A stretch of DNA of 64,000 nt from CAVQJU01 sp963729215. Its GTDB lineage: Bacteria > Acidobacteriota > Vicinamibacteria > Vicinamibacterales > CAVVIG01. The DNA is taken from positions 124,001 to 188,000 of the forward strand of contig CAVSND010000027.1 in NCBI GenBank assembly GCA_963729215.1. Reading direction: 5' to 3'. The notes under the pieces are model-generated. The model was given only the letters and a program-made list of their open reading frames with translations, was not told the origin of the DNA and ran no database searches. Position numbers and translations under genes: made by a program. Positions 26,244 through 36,715 of this stretch are shown in pieces; the stretch's first letter is position 1; each line of letters begins with the position of its first letter.

Positions 26244-29200
26244 AGACGAGCGTTCCGCCTCCGGATGACGACGCCCGCGCGCGCGCCGCCATCCGCGACG
26301 ACCTCGACGCCACGCTTGTCATCGAGGCGGCGGCCGGAACCGGCAAGACAACCGAGCTCGTGAATCGGATTCTGCGCGTGCTCGAAGCCGGCCCGACGAC
26401 GATGGAAGAAATCGTCGCTGTCACATTTACGGAAAAGGCCGCCGGCGAGCTGAAGCTCCGTCTTCGGGAAGCGATCGAGACCGCAAGAAGCAGAGCCCGC
26501 GACGCCGGCGTGCGCACGCGGCTCGACGCGGCGCTCGAGCGGCTCGAGGAAGCGCACGTCAACACGATCCACGGCTTCTGCGCCGAACTGATTCGGGAAC
26601 GTCCCGTCGAAGCGCGGGTCGATCCGCTCTTTGGCGTCCTGACCGAGCTGCAGGGCGAACATCTATATACGCGGGCGTTCCATGGGTGGCTGCAGGAGGC
26701 CCTGGCAAGCCCGCCGGAGGGCGTCCGCCGCGCGCTGCGTCGCACGAGCGCGCCGATGTTCGGCGGCATGGGCGACGGTGACGGTCCGGTCGACCGTCTC
26801 CGGCGCGCGGGCCGGTCACTTGCCGAATGGCGCGACTTCCCCCAGCCGTGGCGGCGTCCCGCTTTCGATCGCGCGGCGGCGATTGGGGAAGTGCTCGAGC
26901 TGCTGCACGGCCTCGCCGCCCTCACTGAAGACCCGGTGTCTGACCGGGACAACCTGTACGTCGACACGGACGCCGTGCGCCGGTTGAGCCGCCAGATCAA
27001 ACTCGAGGAGTCGTTCGGGCAGGTTGACCACGACGGGTGGGAGGCGCGCCTTGTCGATCTCGTCCGCGGGCTGTCGCGCCCGCGCAAGGGCAGCGGCTAC
27101 AGGTACCGGCAAACACGGGTCGCGAACGGAGGTCCTGGCGGCGCGGGACGCGCTGTTTGCCCGGTTGCAGCAGTTCAAGAAGGACGCGGACGGCGACCTG
27201 GCGGCGTGCCTCCAGCAGGAGCTGGCAGGAGCAACCGCGCGCTATCAGGATCTGAAATCCGCGGCCGGCGTGCTGGATTTCGCCGACCTTCTCGCGCACG
27301 CGCGGGATCTCATCAAGTCGAACGATGCGGTCCGGCGGCACCTTCAGGCCAAGTTCACCCGAATCTTCGTGGACGAATTCCAGGATACGGATCCCATCCA
27401 GGCTGAAATCCTGCTGCTGCTCGCGGACGGCCGTCCCGGGAAGCTCTTCATCGTCGGCGACCCGAAACAGGCCATCTACAGGTTTCGTGGAACGGATGTC
27501 GGCACCTACTGGCGCGTTCGCGACGAGCTCGGCCAGCATGGTGGGCGGACGATGCAGCTGAGCACCAGCTATCGCAGTGTGCCGCCGATTCAGAATTTCG
27601 TGAATGCCGCGTTCTCTCGCCACATGACGGCCAATCGTGCGACCCTGCAGGCTGATTACGTCCCGCTGACCCGATCCCGCGAAGACGATCCGTCCCAACC
27701 TGCCGTGATCGCGCTCCCCGTGCCCAGGCCCTACGGCCGGAGGGGTTACGGCGGGCTGAAGGCGTCCGCGAAGGCCATCGAGGAGTCGTTGCCGGATGCG
27801 ATCGCGGCGTTCATCGCCTGGCTTACGGAGGAAGACCGCGGCTGGACCGTGACCGAACGCGACGCCGACGGCGCGGAGAAGCGCGTCCGGCTCGAGCCGA
27901 GGCATATCGCGATCCTGTTTCGCCGTTTTACGAGTTTTGGCGAAGACATGACGCGTCCCTATGTCAACGCCATCGAGGCGAGAGGCATCCCCCATCTGCT
28001 CGTGGGTGGGAAGGCGTTCCATGGCCGCGATGAAGTCGAGGCGGTCCGCTCCGTGCTGGCGGCCATCGAATGGCCAGACGACGAGCTCTCCACGTTCGCG
28101 GCGCTGAAGGGTCCGCTGTTCGCCATCGATGACGAGCATCTTTTCGAATTCAAGTCGCGTTTCCGCGCATTCCATCCGTTCCGCGTGCCGCCGGAGCTCG
28201 GCGGCAACTCAGGCCAGGATCTCGTCTTGACCGCGGAGCCGACAACGCATCTGATGCCGATCGCCGACGCGCTGCGGCTGCTTCAGCAGCTCCATCGAGG
28301 CCGGAACTATCGGCCGGTTGCCGACACGATCGGCCGGCTGCTCGAAGAGACGCGCGCGCACGTCGGCTTCATCCTGCGTCCGGCCGGCGAGCAGGCGCTG
28401 GCCAACGTGCTCCACATCGCCGAGCTCGCGCGGGAGTACGAAGCAGCTGGCGGCATTTCGTTCCGCGGATTCATCGATGAACTGCAGCGGGCGGCGGCGT
28501 CCACCGAGGCAGCCGAGGCGCCGATTCTCGAAGAGGGCAGCGACGGCGTGCGGCTGATGACCGTGCACAAGGCGAAGGGACTGGAGTTTCCGGTCGTCAT
28601 TCTCGCGGACCTGACGTGCCGCATGAGCCGAAGCGATGCCGGCCGTTATCTCGACCCCGAGCGCGGCTTGTGCGCGATCCGACTGAGCGGATGGGCGCCC
28701 CATGAACTACTGGAACACGAGGCTGAAGAGGTCGCGCGAGACGAGGCCGAGGGCGTCCGTCTTGCGTACGTGGCCGCAACGCGGGCACGCGATGTGCTCG
28801 TGGTTCCCGCCGTGGGCGACGCCCCGTGGGACGGCGGATGGCTGAGCCCGTTGAATGACGCGTTGTATCCGCCGGCCGATCGCCGGCGAACGGCCAAACG
28901 CGGCGAGAAATGTCCCGTGTTCCGCTCCAAGGACACCGTTCTGGAGCGCCCGGACAACGAGATGGCGACCCCGACAACCGTCTGCCCCGGGCATCACGAG
29001 TTCGACGGCTATTCCGTTGTCTGGTGGGATCCCGGCGCGCTGACGCTCGGCCTGAAACCGGCGAACGGCCTGCGGCGGGATGATTTGATCGTCAGGGACG
29101 TTGCCCGTGACGTCGTCGCCGACGGCCGCACAAAGTATGACGCCTGGAAACTGGCGCGCATCAACGCGCGTGAGCAGGGAAGCGTACCGACGGTGCGCGT

Positions 29201-29780
29201 TCAGACGGTGCGCGAATACATCACGGATGTGTCGACCCTCGCCGCTGAACCCAGGGAGACACCGGGAACCCAGGCGTCAGCGGCGCCGCAAGTCGCCGTG
29301 ACGATTGTCTCTCTCTCGCAGCGGGACCGCGATCGGCCGTCAGGCACGGCATTCGGCACGCTCGTGCACGCCGTCCTGGCCCGCGCGCCATTCGACGCCT
29401 CACCGGCCGACCTCGATGACATCGTCGCCCTCGAAGCCCGTGTGCTGGCGATGGGGGACGAGGAGACGGCCGCGGCGTCAGCGATCGTCGAACGTGTGCT
29501 GAAGCACGACCTGCTGGCGCGCGCCAGGCGCGCCGACGCGCGCGGCGCGTGCCGGCGCGAGACGCCGGTGACCCTCACCCTGGACGATGGCACGCTCGTC
29601 GAGGGCGTCGTCGACCTGGCGTTCGAGGAAGACGGGGCGTGGACGATCGTGGAATACAAGACGGATCGCGAGATCGCCGCGTCGGGAGAGGAGCAGTACC
29701 GCCGTCAGCTTGGCGCCTATGCCTCGGCCATAGCGCGAGCGACCGGCCAGCCCGCATCCGGAATCTTGGTTCGGATCTGA
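26240..29780 (+). CDS. addA: AddA-like UvrD-family helicase-nuclease subunit (one frameshift)
   Basis: About 1179 residues. Motifs in order: Walker A 'VIEAAAGTGKTTELVNRIL' (about 26320-26370), motif Ia 'VAVTFTEKAAGELK', 'VNTIHGFCAELI', Walker B FVDEFQDTDPIQAEILL (about 27365-27420), 'FIVGDPKQAIYRFRGTDV', 'VRLMTVHKAKGLEFPVVILADL', and the C-terminal RecB-like nuclease GVVDLAFEEDGAWTIVEYKTDRE. The frame slips at about 27096-27104, where one extra C after GTAC divides 'RPRKGSGYRY' from 'GKHGSRTEVLAARDALF'. Total length is one base over a multiple of three. It unwinds and degrades DNA ends with AddB for recombinational repair. ATG 26240 overlaps the addB stop. Confidence 0.92.
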
Positions 29781-29808
29781 AATCTCCGAAAAAATCCGCA
29801 GTTTCGCG

Positions 29809-29837
29809 TTGACCGGCGCCGTGGACGGGCGTATATC
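29809..29837 (+). promoter_or_regulatory. Sigma-70-like promoter for the TonB receptor gene
   Basis: TTGACC (29809-29814), a 17-base spacer, and TATATC (29832-29837), 59 bases upstream of ATG 29896. This is a near-consensus vegetative promoter in a 115-base gap after addA. A GGAG site precedes the start codon. Confidence 0.55.
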
Positions 29838-29895
29838 AACAGCACGCCTCGGCTACCCAATCGGGTTAGCACAAACTGACGAACGGAGTTGGCTC

Positions 29896-32800
29896 ATGAA
29901 ACGACTGCGGGCCCCCCTTCTCCTCGGCGTTCTGTTGTTCCTCCCCGCCACCGTGTTCGCGCAAGCCACGCTCGCAGGTGTGATTCGCGATTCGTCCGAC
30001 GCCGTGCTTCCCGGCGTGACCGTCGAAGTCTCGAGCCCCGCGATGATCGAAAAGGCCCGGACCGCGGTGACCGACGGCGATGGCCAGTACCGGTTGACGC
30101 AGCTTCCGCCCGGCACCTATACCGTGACGGCATCGCTGACCGGTTTCACGGTCGTCAAGCGTGAGGGCGTCGAGGTCTCCGGATCCGGCGTGATCGCCAT
30201 CAACATGGCGATGCGCGTCGGAACCGTGGCGGAGACGATTACGGTGACCGGCGAAACGCCAATCGTGGACACGCAGAGCGCACGCCGTCAGTCTGTCCTG
30301 AGCAACGACACCATCAATACGCTCCCGGCCACGAGAACGTATGGTGCGCTGCTGTCGGCCATCCCGGGACTTCAGGTGCAGGGGACCGGCGGCGCGGCGA
30401 TCACTCCCTTCATGGCGATGTTCACGGCGAACGGCGGCCGCGCCAACGAAGGACGGATGATGATCGACGGGCTGCCTGTGGCCGCTTCGTTCAATGGCGG
30501 CGGCGTGTCGACGTTCATCTACGACACGCCAAATGCCGACGAGATGCAGGTGCTCGTTTCCGGCGCGCTGGGCGAGGCCGAGAACGGCGGGCCCCAGGTG
30601 AACATCGTGCCCAAGGCGGGCGGCAACACGTTCAAGGGGTCGGCTTTTTACAGCGATGCGGGGAAATGGTCCACGGGCAACAACCTCAACCCGACCCTCA
30701 TCGGCTACGGCCTGACGCAGCCGGCGGGGGTGATCAGTTCGTGGGACGCGAGCGGTTCGGGCGGTGGGCCCATCGTGCGCGACCGCCTCTGGTTTTTCGC
30801 CAACGTGCGCAAGTACCTCCACCATCAACCCGATACCGGGAGCCTTCGCGAACCTCAACGCCGGCGACCCGACCAAGTGGACGTACGCGAAGAATCCCAA
30901 TGTCGAAACGCGGGGCGCCGATTCCCGGAACATCTACTCGGTCCGCCTCACGGGCCAGGTGACGGCGAAAAACCGCGTATCGTTTTCTCACGAGTACCAG
31001 TATCGATGTTCCGGCTCGACGCTCACGCCGAGCGGCGACGGCTGCCGCACGTCCGAGCCCGGCTGGATTGGCGTCGGCACGCTGACGTCGTCTCCGGAGT
31101 CGTTTCCGGGCTACCACCATTTCCCGTACAACGTCACGCAGGCCACCTGGCAGTCGCCGCTGACGAACAAGCTGCTGCTCGAGGCGGGCTTTTCGCGCTT
31201 TCAGTACCTCTGGGCCGGATTTGGCCAGGTGCCGCCGGACGGCATCACCAACATGATCCCCGTGCAGGAGCAGTCGGCCATTTATGGTCAGCCGAATTTC
31301 TTCTACCGCGCGCTGTACGACCCCCTGGGCTTCGCGTATGCCGACAACGACGCGAACCCGAACAACTGGCGGGCGACGGCGTCATATGTGACTGGCTCGC
31401 ACAACATGAAGGTGGGCTACCAGGGCTCGTACCAGAAATCCGCACAGGGCCGCGTGGCCAACCAGACGCAGCTGGAATACCGGTTCAACAACGCCATTCC
31501 GAACGCCGTCAGCTACTACCTGGCACCGAGGTGGGAGCAGAACGATCGCACGGAGACGCACTCTTTCTTCGCACAGGACCAGTGGACGAAGGGCAGGCTC
31601 ACGCTCCAGGGCGGCATCCGCTACGACCACGCGTTCAGCTGGGCGCCGGCCGAGGGCAACGGGACATCGCTGACGTCGCGCTTCAATCCGCAGCCGATCA
31701 GTTTCCCGGAAACGGTCAGCGTGAAGGGCTACAACGACATCACGCCGCGCGTGGGTGCCGCGTACGACGTCTTCGGCAGCGGCAAGACCGCCGTGAAAGT
31801 GAACATCGGCAAGTACCTGCAGGCCGCGACCAACGACGAAAATTACTGGGCCAACAACCCCGCGCTGCGCACGGTGACGAGCGTGCTGAACCGCGCATGG
31901 ACAGACGGCAACAAAAACTTCGTCGTCGACTGCAATCTGCTGAATCCCGCGGCGCAGAACACGCCTGGCAACCGGCGGCGACAATTGCGGAGCAGCGGTC
32001 GGCACGGGGCCGAACTTTGGCAATACCAACCCCAACCTGACGACTGTCAATCCCGCCATCCTCCAGGGCTGGGGCATTCGTCCGTACGACTGGCAATTCG
32101 GCGCGTCAGTCCAGCAGCAGCTGGCGCCGCGCCTCTCACTCGAGGTGAGCTACAACCGGCGCTGGTTCGGCAATTTCTTCGTGACGGATAACCTGCTCAC
32201 GAAAGCGTCCGACTACAACCAGTGGAACCTGACGGTCCCGCAGAATCCGAACCTGCCGGGTGGCGGAACGACGGCAACGTTTTTCGACGTCAACCCCGCG
32301 GTCGGCACCGGCGCGCGCAACTATCAGACGTTCGAAACCGACTACGCGCCAGCCCGCACGCAGGACCTGGCACGGCGTGACGACCAACCTCAACGCGCGG
32401 ATGCGCAACGGGCTCACGTTCCAGGCAGGCACCAGCACCGGTCGCGGCGTGCAGGACACCTGCGCGCTCGTGAAGGCGGTGCCCGAGACCCTCGTCCTGC
32501 TCGGCATCAACCAGCGGCAGGACTACTGCCACGTGACCGAGCCGTTCGCGACGCTCTTCCGCGGGCTGGCGGCGTATACGGTGCCGAAAATCGACGTTCT
32601 GGTGAGCGCGAATATCCGTTCCGTGCCGAATGCGAACATCGGGATGGGGTCGAACTCGGCGACCAACGGCGCATCGCGGAATGCGACCTACATCGTGCCC
32701 AACACGGTCGTGGCGCAGGCGTTGGGGAGGCTCCCGAATGGCGGCCAGGCCACCGGCACCACCAGCGTCAACCTGCTTATCCCCGGCCAGCTGTACGGTC

Positions 32801-33018
32801 CGCGCGTCACCCAGGTCGACATGCGGTTCGCCAAGGTCCTCAAGTTCGGCAAGACGCGAGCCGACATCGGCGTCGACCTGTACAACCTGTTCAATACGAG
32901 CAGCCCGGTCGGCTTCATCGAAACGTACGACTACGCCACCAACGGCGCGACGTACATGCAACCGAACGCGATCGTGGCGCCACGGTTCGTGCGGGTCAAC
33001 CTGAGGTTCAACTTCTGA
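29896..33018 (+). CDS. Oar-like TonB-dependent receptor with carboxypeptidase-regulatory domain (three frameshifts)
   Basis: An outer-membrane receptor of about 1039 residues. Signal peptide MKRLRAPLLLGVLLFLPATVFA; N-terminal carboxypeptidase-regulatory-like domain (ATLAGVIRDSSDAVLPGVTV to about residue 105); plug with 'ITVTGETPIVDTQSARR' and 'ANGGRANEGRMMIDGLPV'; then a large beta-barrel ending 'FVRVNLRFNF', with the terminal aromatic typical of outer-membrane proteins. Breaks, all equal to one inserted base: about 30816 (RKY / STINPIPGAF), about 31972 (NTPG / GGDNCGAAVG) and about 32361 (PARTQ / WHGVTTNLN). The sum restores a multiple of three. Such proteins import large ligands; the ligand is unknown. 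Confidence 0.85.
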
Positions 33019-33314
33019 TCGGTGGACGGTGGACAGTGGGCCGATCAACGCCTGCTGACCACCGTCTCCCTCTGAACAATAACGCAGAGATCGCTGGGAT
33101 CGCAGAGTCCATTTTCTGGGGCCGAACAAGACTCCGCGATCTCGGCGATCTCCGCGTTTAACCTGTCTCGATCGCGACTCTTGACGTGTCGACAGACGAG
33201 GATCAGGGCGCGCTGCTGCGCATCGAACCCGTGCCTCGTGACAGCAGAGTTCGTGGTCTTCGTATCTTCGTGATAAGCAGGCGTGCGAGCCAGCTCGGGC
33301 GCCGTGAAAGCGGG
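33019..33314. other. Intergenic region with a long inverted repeat
   Basis: This 296-base gap between convergent genes has no credible gene. It holds a 27-base arm at 33081-33107 (unit GCAGAGATCGC) and its mirror at 33132-33158 (unit CTCCGCGATCTC), about 22 of 27 positions paired, around a 24-base loop. A stretch rich in CTTCGT follows at about 33251-33281. The inverted repeat could end both transcripts. The same arm sequence reappears at 44414-44440 and 44557-44583. Confidence 0.7.
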
Positions 33315-34238
33315 TCAGCGCCTCGACGGGTTATCGGGATCGGCGACGTAGCCTTTGCGGGCGCGGACCCGGTAGTCCGATCCATGCGACCGGACGCGAA
33401 TCGAGTGGAATTTCCCGTCGGCGCCGTGCGATGACGTGTAGCCGAGCACGTACTGATGGTTCAGTTCGTCGGCGATCCGCGCGGATGCAGCGGCGATTTC
33501 CGCGGTGGTCTGCACGACTTCCGTCCGCCCGCCGCTTTCGTCGGTGATGTCCCGCAGCGTCGTTGGGTTGACGCTGCGATTGATGGCTTTGTTGCTGGGC
33601 GAGTCAATCGCAATCGCGTACACGAACGCCTGGCTTCGGCGCAGGCCGAACCGCACGTCGCTCAACTTCGCCGTGCTGGCCGTGTCCGCGCCGTCGGACA
33701 CGATCAGCAGGGCGCCTCGCTCCCGGTTCCGGCGCGCGATAACCGGCAAGGCTTCGAGCACGGCGTCGTAGACGGCGGTGCCGCCGGTCGGTTTCAGGCT
33801 GTCGAGTGCCTGACGGACGACGTCTTCGGTGTGCGTCCACGTGGTCATCACGTGCGGCCGATGGTTGAAGGCGAGAATGAAGAACTCGTCCTGCGCGTCG
33901 AGCTGCTCGAAGAGGAACCCGTTCACGGCGCCTCGCGCTTCGTCGATCTTCCGGCCGAACATGCTGTCGCTGATGTCCAGCAGCACGCCGACGCTGACCG
34001 GCACGCGCTCGCGTGTGAACTGCGTAATGGTTTGAGGGTCGCCGTCCTCGAAGACGTCGAAGTCGTCGCGAGTGAGGCCGCCGACGAGCCGTCCGTCGGC
34101 ATCGCGGACCGTGACCGTGACGCCGGTGATGTCGATGCCCGATTTGAACGGGCGCGGATCCTGGACGGGCGTCTGCCCGGCCGGCAGCGCCAGGGCGACC
34201 GGCAGGGCGAGTAGCAGCAGCGCGCCGCGGATATACAC
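33315..34238 (-). CDS. VWFA-related protein of the acidobacterial type
   Basis: A 307-residue exported protein. GTG 34238 gives the signal peptide VYIRGALLLLALPVALALPAG. A short Ig-like segment follows (GVTVTVRDADGRLVGGLTRDDFDVFEDGDPQTI), then a von Willebrand A domain with the MIDAS motif in 'VGVLLDISDSMFGRKIDEARGAV' (DxSxS), a Thr in 'KPTGGTAVYDAVLEAL' and an Asp in 'LLIVSDGADTAS'. The layout matches the VWFA-related family found almost only in Acidobacteria. It presumably binds a metal-dependent protein ligand in the periplasm or outside the cell. The gene ends 'YRVRARKGYVADPDNPSRR'. A longer reading to 34961 covers the opposite-strand gene and was not accepted. Confidence 0.9.
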   Translation of the reverse strand: MYIRGALLLLALPVALALPAGQTPVQDPRPFKSGIDITGVTVTVRDADGRLVGGLTRDDFDVFEDGDPQTITQFTRERVPVSVGVLLDISDSMFGRKIDEARGAVNGFLFEQLDAQDEFFILAFNHRPHVMTTWTHTEDVVRQALDSLKPTGGTAVYDAVLEALPVIARRNRERGALLIVSDGADTASTAKLSDVRFGLRRSQAFVYAIAIDSPSNKAINRSVNPTTLRDITDESGGRTEVVQTTAEIAAASARIADELNHQYVLGYTSSHGADGKFHSIRVRSHGSDYRVRARKGYVADPDNPSRR

Positions 34239-34310
34239 GTGTGAGGCTCGTTCCGATCTTAGCACCGCCGGCCTGATCGAAAACCCCCGCGGGCTGATAG
34301 GATCACCGTT

Positions 34311-35048
34311 GTGCCCGATACGGCTCTGATGCCGGACCAGTCGCTCCAGGCGTCCCTCATGCGCGAGGGCTACGTCTTCGTGCATGCTGGCGCCATGCGC
34401 CGTGCCATCGAACCCTTCGGCGCGCTCGACGACTGGCAGGCGTTCGCCGACAGCTGGAACGCGCTCGACGTGGACGCGTACATGGCGGACGGCGGCCGTT
34501 ACCGGCGGCGGCGCCACGCCGTCTATCTGGCGGGCGCGACCGGCGTCATCGAGCGCGCGCCGGCCAGGCCGCATTACCAGGGGCTCGACTACAACCCGCT
34601 CAACGGCGGCGTCGCGCGGTGGTTTACCCCCGTCGCGGCCGACGTCGGCGAGGGCCGTTCCCTGAGGGCAATTCTTGCGTTCAGCCGGGACTTGTTCCAT
34701 CGGCTGGCGCCGGATACGCAGCGATGGGCGATCGAGGTCCACCAGTTCCGAATCGAAGCGCGGCCAGGCGTCGACGGCCGTCCCACACCCGAAGGGATGC
34801 ATCGCGACGGCGTGGACTACGTACTCGTGCTGCTCGTCAACCGGCGCAACATCGCCAGCGGCACCACGGCAATTCTCGGCCCAACCGGCGCCGAACTCGG
34901 CCGCTTCACGCTGACCGAGCCGCTCGATGCCGCGCTCGTGGACGATGCGCGCGTGAGCCACGGTGTGACGCCTGTGCGTGCCCTCGACCCCTCCGCGCCG
35001 GCCTGCCGGGACGTGCTGGTCGTGACATTCAAAAAAGAGGATCTGTGA
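34311..35048 (+). CDS. 2-oxoglutarate/Fe(II) dioxygenase, isoleucine-hydroxylase-like
   Basis: A 245-residue enzyme of the 2OG-Fe dioxygenase family typified by bacterial L-isoleucine 4-hydroxylase (IdoA). Iron ligands: His and Asp in 'EGMHRDGVDYVLVLLVNRRNIASGTTAIL' (HxD), and the distal His in 'VDDARVSHGVTPVRALDP'. An Arg before 'DVLVVTF' binds the 2-oxoglutarate carboxylate. It hydroxylates a free amino acid or related small molecule; the exact substrate is not set by sequence. Start GTG 34311. The stop overlaps the GTG of citramalate synthase, which makes isoleucine precursors; that context favours a branched-chain amino acid substrate (inference). Confidence 0.85.
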   Translation: MPDTALMPDQSLQASLMREGYVFVHAGAMRRAIEPFGALDDWQAFADSWNALDVDAYMADGGRYRRRRHAVYLAGATGVIERAPARPHYQGLDYNPLNGGVARWFTPVAADVGEGRSLRAILAFSRDLFHRLAPDTQRWAIEVHQFRIEARPGVDGRPTPEGMHRDGVDYVLVLLVNRRNIASGTTAILGPTGAELGRFTLTEPLDAALVDDARVSHGVTPVRALDPSAPACRDVLVVTFKKEDL

Positions 35049-36715
35049 CGGATCGCGTCGAAATCTACGACACCACCCTGCGCGACGGCAGCCAGGGCCT
35101 CGGCATTTCCTTCTCGGTGCTCGACAAGCTACGCATCGCGGAGCGGCTCGACGCGTTCGGCGTGCACTACATCGAGGGCGGCTGGCCCGGATCGAATCCG
35201 AAGGACGTCGAGTTCTTCGACGAAGCGAAGCGCCGGACGTTCCGGCACGCGAAGCTCGCCGCGTTCGGCGCCACGCGCCGCAAAGGCGTGACGGCGGAAG
35301 ACGACGACCAGGTCCGCCTGCTGCTTGACGCGGAAACGCCGGTGGTGACGATCGTCGGCAAGACGTCGCTCCTGCACGTCCGCGAGGTGTTGCAGACGAC
35401 GCCCGACGAAAACCTGGCGATGATTGCCGACACGATTGCGTACCTCAAGGCGCGGGGCCGTTTCGTCGTCTACGACGCCGAACATTCGTTCGACGGCTAC
35501 AAGGAAGATGCCGAGTACGCGCTGGCGACGCTGGCGGCCGCCGAACGGGCCGGCGCGGACGTTGTCGTCCTGTGCGACACCAACGGCGGCTCCATCCCCG
35601 GCGAGATCGTGGAGATCACGACGCGCGTGCGGTCGCGCATCGCGACGCGTGTCGGCATCCACACGCACGACGACATCGGCCTGGGCGTCGCGAACGCCCT
35701 TGCGGCGCTCGATGCGGGGGCGACGCACGTGCAGGGCACGATCAACGGGATCGGCGAGCGGACCGGCAACTGCAACCTGACGTCGGTGATTCCGACTCTG
35801 GCTTTCAAGTTCAAGCGGCCGTCGGTGCCGGGCGAGTCGCTGTCCATGCTGAAGGAGCTCTCGCAGTTCGTGGACGAGATCGCGAACCTGCGTCCGAACC
35901 CCCGGCTGCCGTGGGTCGGCGCTGCGGCCTTCTCGCACAAGGGCGGTCAGCACGTCAACGCCGTGCAAAAACTCGTCAGCAGCTACGAGCACATCGACCC
36001 GGCGCTCGTCGGCAACCGGCGGCACGTGCTGATGAGCGAGCTCGCGGGCCGAAGCAACATCATCATGAAGGCGCGTGAGCTGGGCTTCGATGTGAGCAAG
36101 GAAACCCCCGAGCTGAACGCGATGCTCCAGCGCGTCAAGGAACTCGAGCACGACGGCTACGAGTTCGAGGCCGCCGACGGGTCGCTGGCGCTGCTCATCA
36201 GGCGCACGCTGAGGCACGAGGCGAAGCCGTTCGCGGTGGACGCATACCACGTGTCGATGCGATCGGGCGGCAGGTCATCGGTCTGTGAGGCGACCGTGAA
36301 GGTGGTCGTCGGACGAGACCACGCGCACACCGTCGCGGAAGGCGATGGGCCGGTAAACGCGCTCGACGGCGCGCTGCGCACCGCGCTGCTGAAGTTCTAC
36401 CCCGACCTGCAGTCCGTGCGCCTCACCGACTACAAGGTCCGCATCGTCAACTCGTCGTCCGGAACGGCGGCGGTGACGCGCGTGCTCATCGAGAGCGGCG
36501 ACGGCGTGTCCACGTGGACGACCATCGGCGTCCACGAGAACATCATCGAGGCGAGCCTCCAGGCGCTCGTGGACAGCCTCGAGTACGGCCTGCTCCGGCA
36601 GGAGCTTTGCGGCCAGCCATCGCGCCGCCGCGATATAGCGGGCGGTGCAGGCTTCGCGGTTCATCATCTCGAGCCCGATCGCAGGGCGGTCGCGGCTGAC
36701 GGCGGCATTTCATGA
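35045..36715 (+). CDS. cimA: (R)-citramalate synthase
   Basis: A 556-residue DRE-TIM metallolyase. It starts at GTG 35045: TDRVEIYDTTLRDGSQGLGISFSVLDKLRIAERLD, containing the TLRDGSQ motif. Other blocks: 'FVVYDAEHSFDGYKEDAEYALATL', 'VVLCDTNGGSIPGEIVEIT', 'VGIHTHDDIGLGVANALAALDAGATHVQGTINGIGERTGNCNL' and the C-terminal regulatory LeuA-dimer-like domain. The YDAEHSFDGY block separates it from 2-isopropylmalate synthase. It condenses pyruvate and acetyl-CoA to citramalate, the threonine-independent route to isoleucine. The last 35 residues (GQPSRRRDIAGG onward) are not clearly conserved. The stop overlaps the next gene. Confidence 0.93.
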   Translation: MTDRVEIYDTTLRDGSQGLGISFSVLDKLRIAERLDAFGVHYIEGGWPGSNPKDVEFFDEAKRRTFRHAKLAAFGATRRKGVTAEDDDQVRLLLDAETPVVTIVGKTSLLHVREVLQTTPDENLAMIADTIAYLKARGRFVVYDAEHSFDGYKEDAEYALATLAAAERAGADVVVLCDTNGGSIPGEIVEITTRVRSRIATRVGIHTHDDIGLGVANALAALDAGATHVQGTINGIGERTGNCNLTSVIPTLAFKFKRPSVPGESLSMLKELSQFVDEIANLRPNPRLPWVGAAAFSHKGGQHVNAVQKLVSSYEHIDPALVGNRRHVLMSELAGRSNIIMKARELGFDVSKETPELNAMLQRVKELEHDGYEFEAADGSLALLIRRTLRHEAKPFAVDAYHVSMRSGGRSSVCEATVKVVVGRDHAHTVAEGDGPVNALDGALRTALLKFYPDLQSVRLTDYKVRIVNSSSGTAAVTRVLIESGDGVSTWTTIGVHENIIEASLQALVDSLEYGLLRQELCGQPSRRRDIAGGAGFAVHHLEPDRRAVAADGGIS

